Shown here one piece after another: positions 3,963 through 5,408 of a stretch of 5,408 bases of DNA. Positions within the stretch are counted from its first letter, which is position 1, and each line of letters begins with the position of its first letter. The notes under the pieces are model-generated. The model was not told the DNA's origin. It saw nothing but the letters and a program-made list of their open reading frames with translations, and made no database searches. This stretch comes from Promethearchaeota archaeon (GTDB lineage: Archaea > Asgardarchaeota > Lokiarchaeia > Sigynarchaeales > SOKP01): the NCBI GenBank assembly GCA_019894655.1, contig JAGXNZ010000045.1, forward strand, positions 1 to 5,408, written 5' to 3'. Both the position numbers and the translations under genes were made by a program.

Positions 3963-5408
3963 TCATATTTCCATAAGATCAGGTATTGTTGAATCGTACA
4001 AATCTTTTAATTTATTAATATCCAGGGATATTTCTTGATTTTCCAAACCTTTTATCAAGATCTTTGGCTGATTGATTATAACTCCCAATTTTGTTACTTT
4101 AACTTTAAATTCAGTCGCGAGAAGCTTGATTTCATTTAAACTTGTCGGTTGAGTTTCTATAATGAATCTGCCAACGGTTTCACTAAAAAGCAGCTCATCA
4201 TCTCTTAAACCATTATTATTATAGCTACTCAAATCTAAATCCGATCCTAGTTTGTTCTTAAAGCACATTTCAGCAATAGATACAATAAAGCCCCCTTTAT
4301 TTACATCGTGGTTTGCCTTAATTAATTTTTTATCGTACAATGCTGATATGAAATTCCATCTAGCTCTTATCATATCTTCATCAACTTTAGGGGGAATCCC
4401 TCCTTCAAGGTCATGTACCACGGAATGATATTCTGAACCGCCAAGTTCTGCCTTAGTATCGCCAATTATTAGAATGTCATTTCCTGCCTTTTTAAAGGGT
4501 AATGTGATTATGTTGTCAAAACCTTCAATTAATCCGACGATCATAATTTGAGGTGTCGCTTTGATTACCGTCTTAGAAACTTCATCCTCGTTATAAAAAG
4601 AAACGTTCCCCCCTACTATTGGTATTTTTAAAGTTCTGCAAAAATCGTTCATTCCTTCCACAGCTTTAGAGAAATACCAGAACGATTCTGGTATCTCTGG
4701 ATTGCCAAAGTTACAACAATTGACCATCGCCATGGGCTTCGCTCCATTAGCAATGACATTTCCGCATATTTCTACCAGCCCTCCTTTAGCTCCTTCGTAA
4801 GGATCTAGATAACAATGCTTAGAATTTACGCCTACGCTCGCAGCTATGAATTTATTCGTACCTATTAATCTCAACACTCCCGAATCTCCGTTTCCGCATT
4901 TTACTACCGATCTTACACCAACTTCGTGATCGTATTGGCGATAAATCCATTCCTTACTGCAAATATTTTCGGAAGCAATCAGTATTTCTATTATTTCTCC
5001 GATTTGCTTGTTTGGTTCGGGGGTTGGTTGAGCGAGCAATTGATCTAAATACTCAGGTCGCTTTTCTAGTCTTTTAAATATTGGAGATTCAGAAAGTGCT
5101 TTTGCAGGGATATTTACTACAAGATCCTCTCCGTCAAAAACTTTCAATACCTTTGAATCGTCTGTTTTCCCTATTACAGCGAAGGCCGTTTCATACTTTC
5201 TAAACACGTTAAGAACTGTTTCTAATCCTTCTGGTTTAACAATGAATGCCATTCGTTCTTGAGATTCAGATAGCATTATTTCGTATGAAGTCATACCTGG
5301 TTCCGCTGTAAACACTTTTCTTAGATCTATGTTTGCTCCGGTATTACCATCTCCAGTCAATTCGCTCGTAGCGCAAGTAAGACCTCCTCCTCCTAAATCT
5401 TTTAAACC
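3963..5408 (-). CDS. purL: Phosphoribosylformylglycinamidine synthase subunit PurL (N-terminus outside window)
   Basis: PurL is the synthetase subunit of step four of purine biosynthesis: with PurQ (glutaminase) and PurS it converts FGAR, glutamine and ATP to FGAM. The frame is open to the right edge, giving the last 481 residues; archaeal small-type PurL is about 700-750, so roughly 230-270 residues are missing, including the N-terminal catalytic histidine region. Visible signatures are KDLGGGGLTCATSE (3-16), GMTSYEIMLSESQERM (38-53), DPYEGAKGG (203-211), NFGNPE (233-238), GGNVSFYNE (266-274), LGGSEYH (322-328) and HDVNKGGF (367-374), in the order expected for the repeated AIRS-like domains. 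A TTG at 5358-5360 is internal, not the start, because conserved PurL sequence continues upstream of it. The HDVxxGG motif reads NK where many bacterial enzymes have SD. The protein ends normally at TGA (3963-3965). No PurQ, PurS or PurF gene is visible. Confidence 0.96.
   Translation of the reverse strand, partial: GLKDLGGGGLTCATSELTGDGNTGANIDLRKVFTAEPGMTSYEIMLSESQERMAFIVKPEGLETVLNVFRKYETAFAVIGKTDDSKVLKVFDGEDLVVNIPAKALSESPIFKRLEKRPEYLDQLLAQPTPEPNKQIGEIIEILIASENICSKEWIYRQYDHEVGVRSVVKCGNGDSGVLRLIGTNKFIAASVGVNSKHCYLDPYEGAKGGLVEICGNVIANGAKPMAMVNCCNFGNPEIPESFWYFSKAVEGMNDFCRTLKIPIVGGNVSFYNEDEVSKTVIKATPQIMIVGLIEGFDNIITLPFKKAGNDILIIGDTKAELGGSEYHSVVHDLEGGIPPKVDEDMIRARWNFISALYDKKLIKANHDVNKGGFIVSIAEMCFKNKLGSDLDLSSYNNNGLRDDELLFSETVGRFIIETQPTSLNEIKLLATEFKVKVTKLGVIINQPKILIKGLENQEISLDINKLKDLYDSTIPDLMEI

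Noticed and set aside
5358..5360. TTG as the start codon of purL
   Set aside because: The frame continues upstream to the window edge with conserved PurL sequence (KDLGGGGLTCATSE), so the gene is merely cut by the window.

Overview
This AT-rich window looks archaeal, most likely from an ammonia-oxidising Nitrososphaerota (Thaumarchaeota) lineage with a low-GC genome. The reasons are starts that sit about 25-35 bases behind TATA-like boxes with little or no leader, GTG and TTG starts, GGTGA-type Shine-Dalgarno sites on the few genes with leaders, T-rich stretches in place of hairpin terminators, a small stand-alone type PurL, and a short Cx2C/HxxH protein that I recall from this group. The assignment is an inference; no rRNA or tRNA gene is present to confirm it.

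Layout from left to right: (1) positions 1-516, minus strand, a PadR-family winged-helix repressor cut by the window edge; (2) 517-844, a divergent intergenic region with a 34-base composite inverted repeat directly upstream of the repressor; (3) 845-1687, plus strand, a two-domain acetyltransferase (GNAT followed by an Acetyltransf_18/YitH-HolE-like domain); (4) 1715-2281, minus strand and convergent with it, a small HAD-fold phosphatase of the deoxyribonucleotidase (NT5C) type; (5) 2282-2763, an AT-rich region with several TATA-like boxes, a small hairpin, a strong Shine-Dalgarno site and a possible 32-residue ORF followed by T-tracts; (6) 2764-3540, plus strand, a HAD subfamily IIA phosphatase of the LHPP/HDHD2 type; (7) 3574-3780, minus strand, a 68-residue Cx2C/HxxH protein of unknown function; (8) 3963 to the right edge, minus strand, the C-terminal two thirds of purL.

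The genes do not form one operon. Most appear to be single transcription units, arranged divergently (padR/acetyltransferase, NT5C/HAD-IIA) or convergently (acetyltransferase/NT5C, HAD-IIA/small protein). Only purL and the small zinc-finger-like protein are collinear, separated by 182 bases. The loose theme is nucleotide and phosphate metabolism (PurL, NT5C-like, HAD-IIA). I see no mobile element, CRISPR array or defence system. The best candidates for something undescribed are the possible small transcription unit at about 2521-2712, the composite operator in front of padR, and the Cx2C/HxxH protein.
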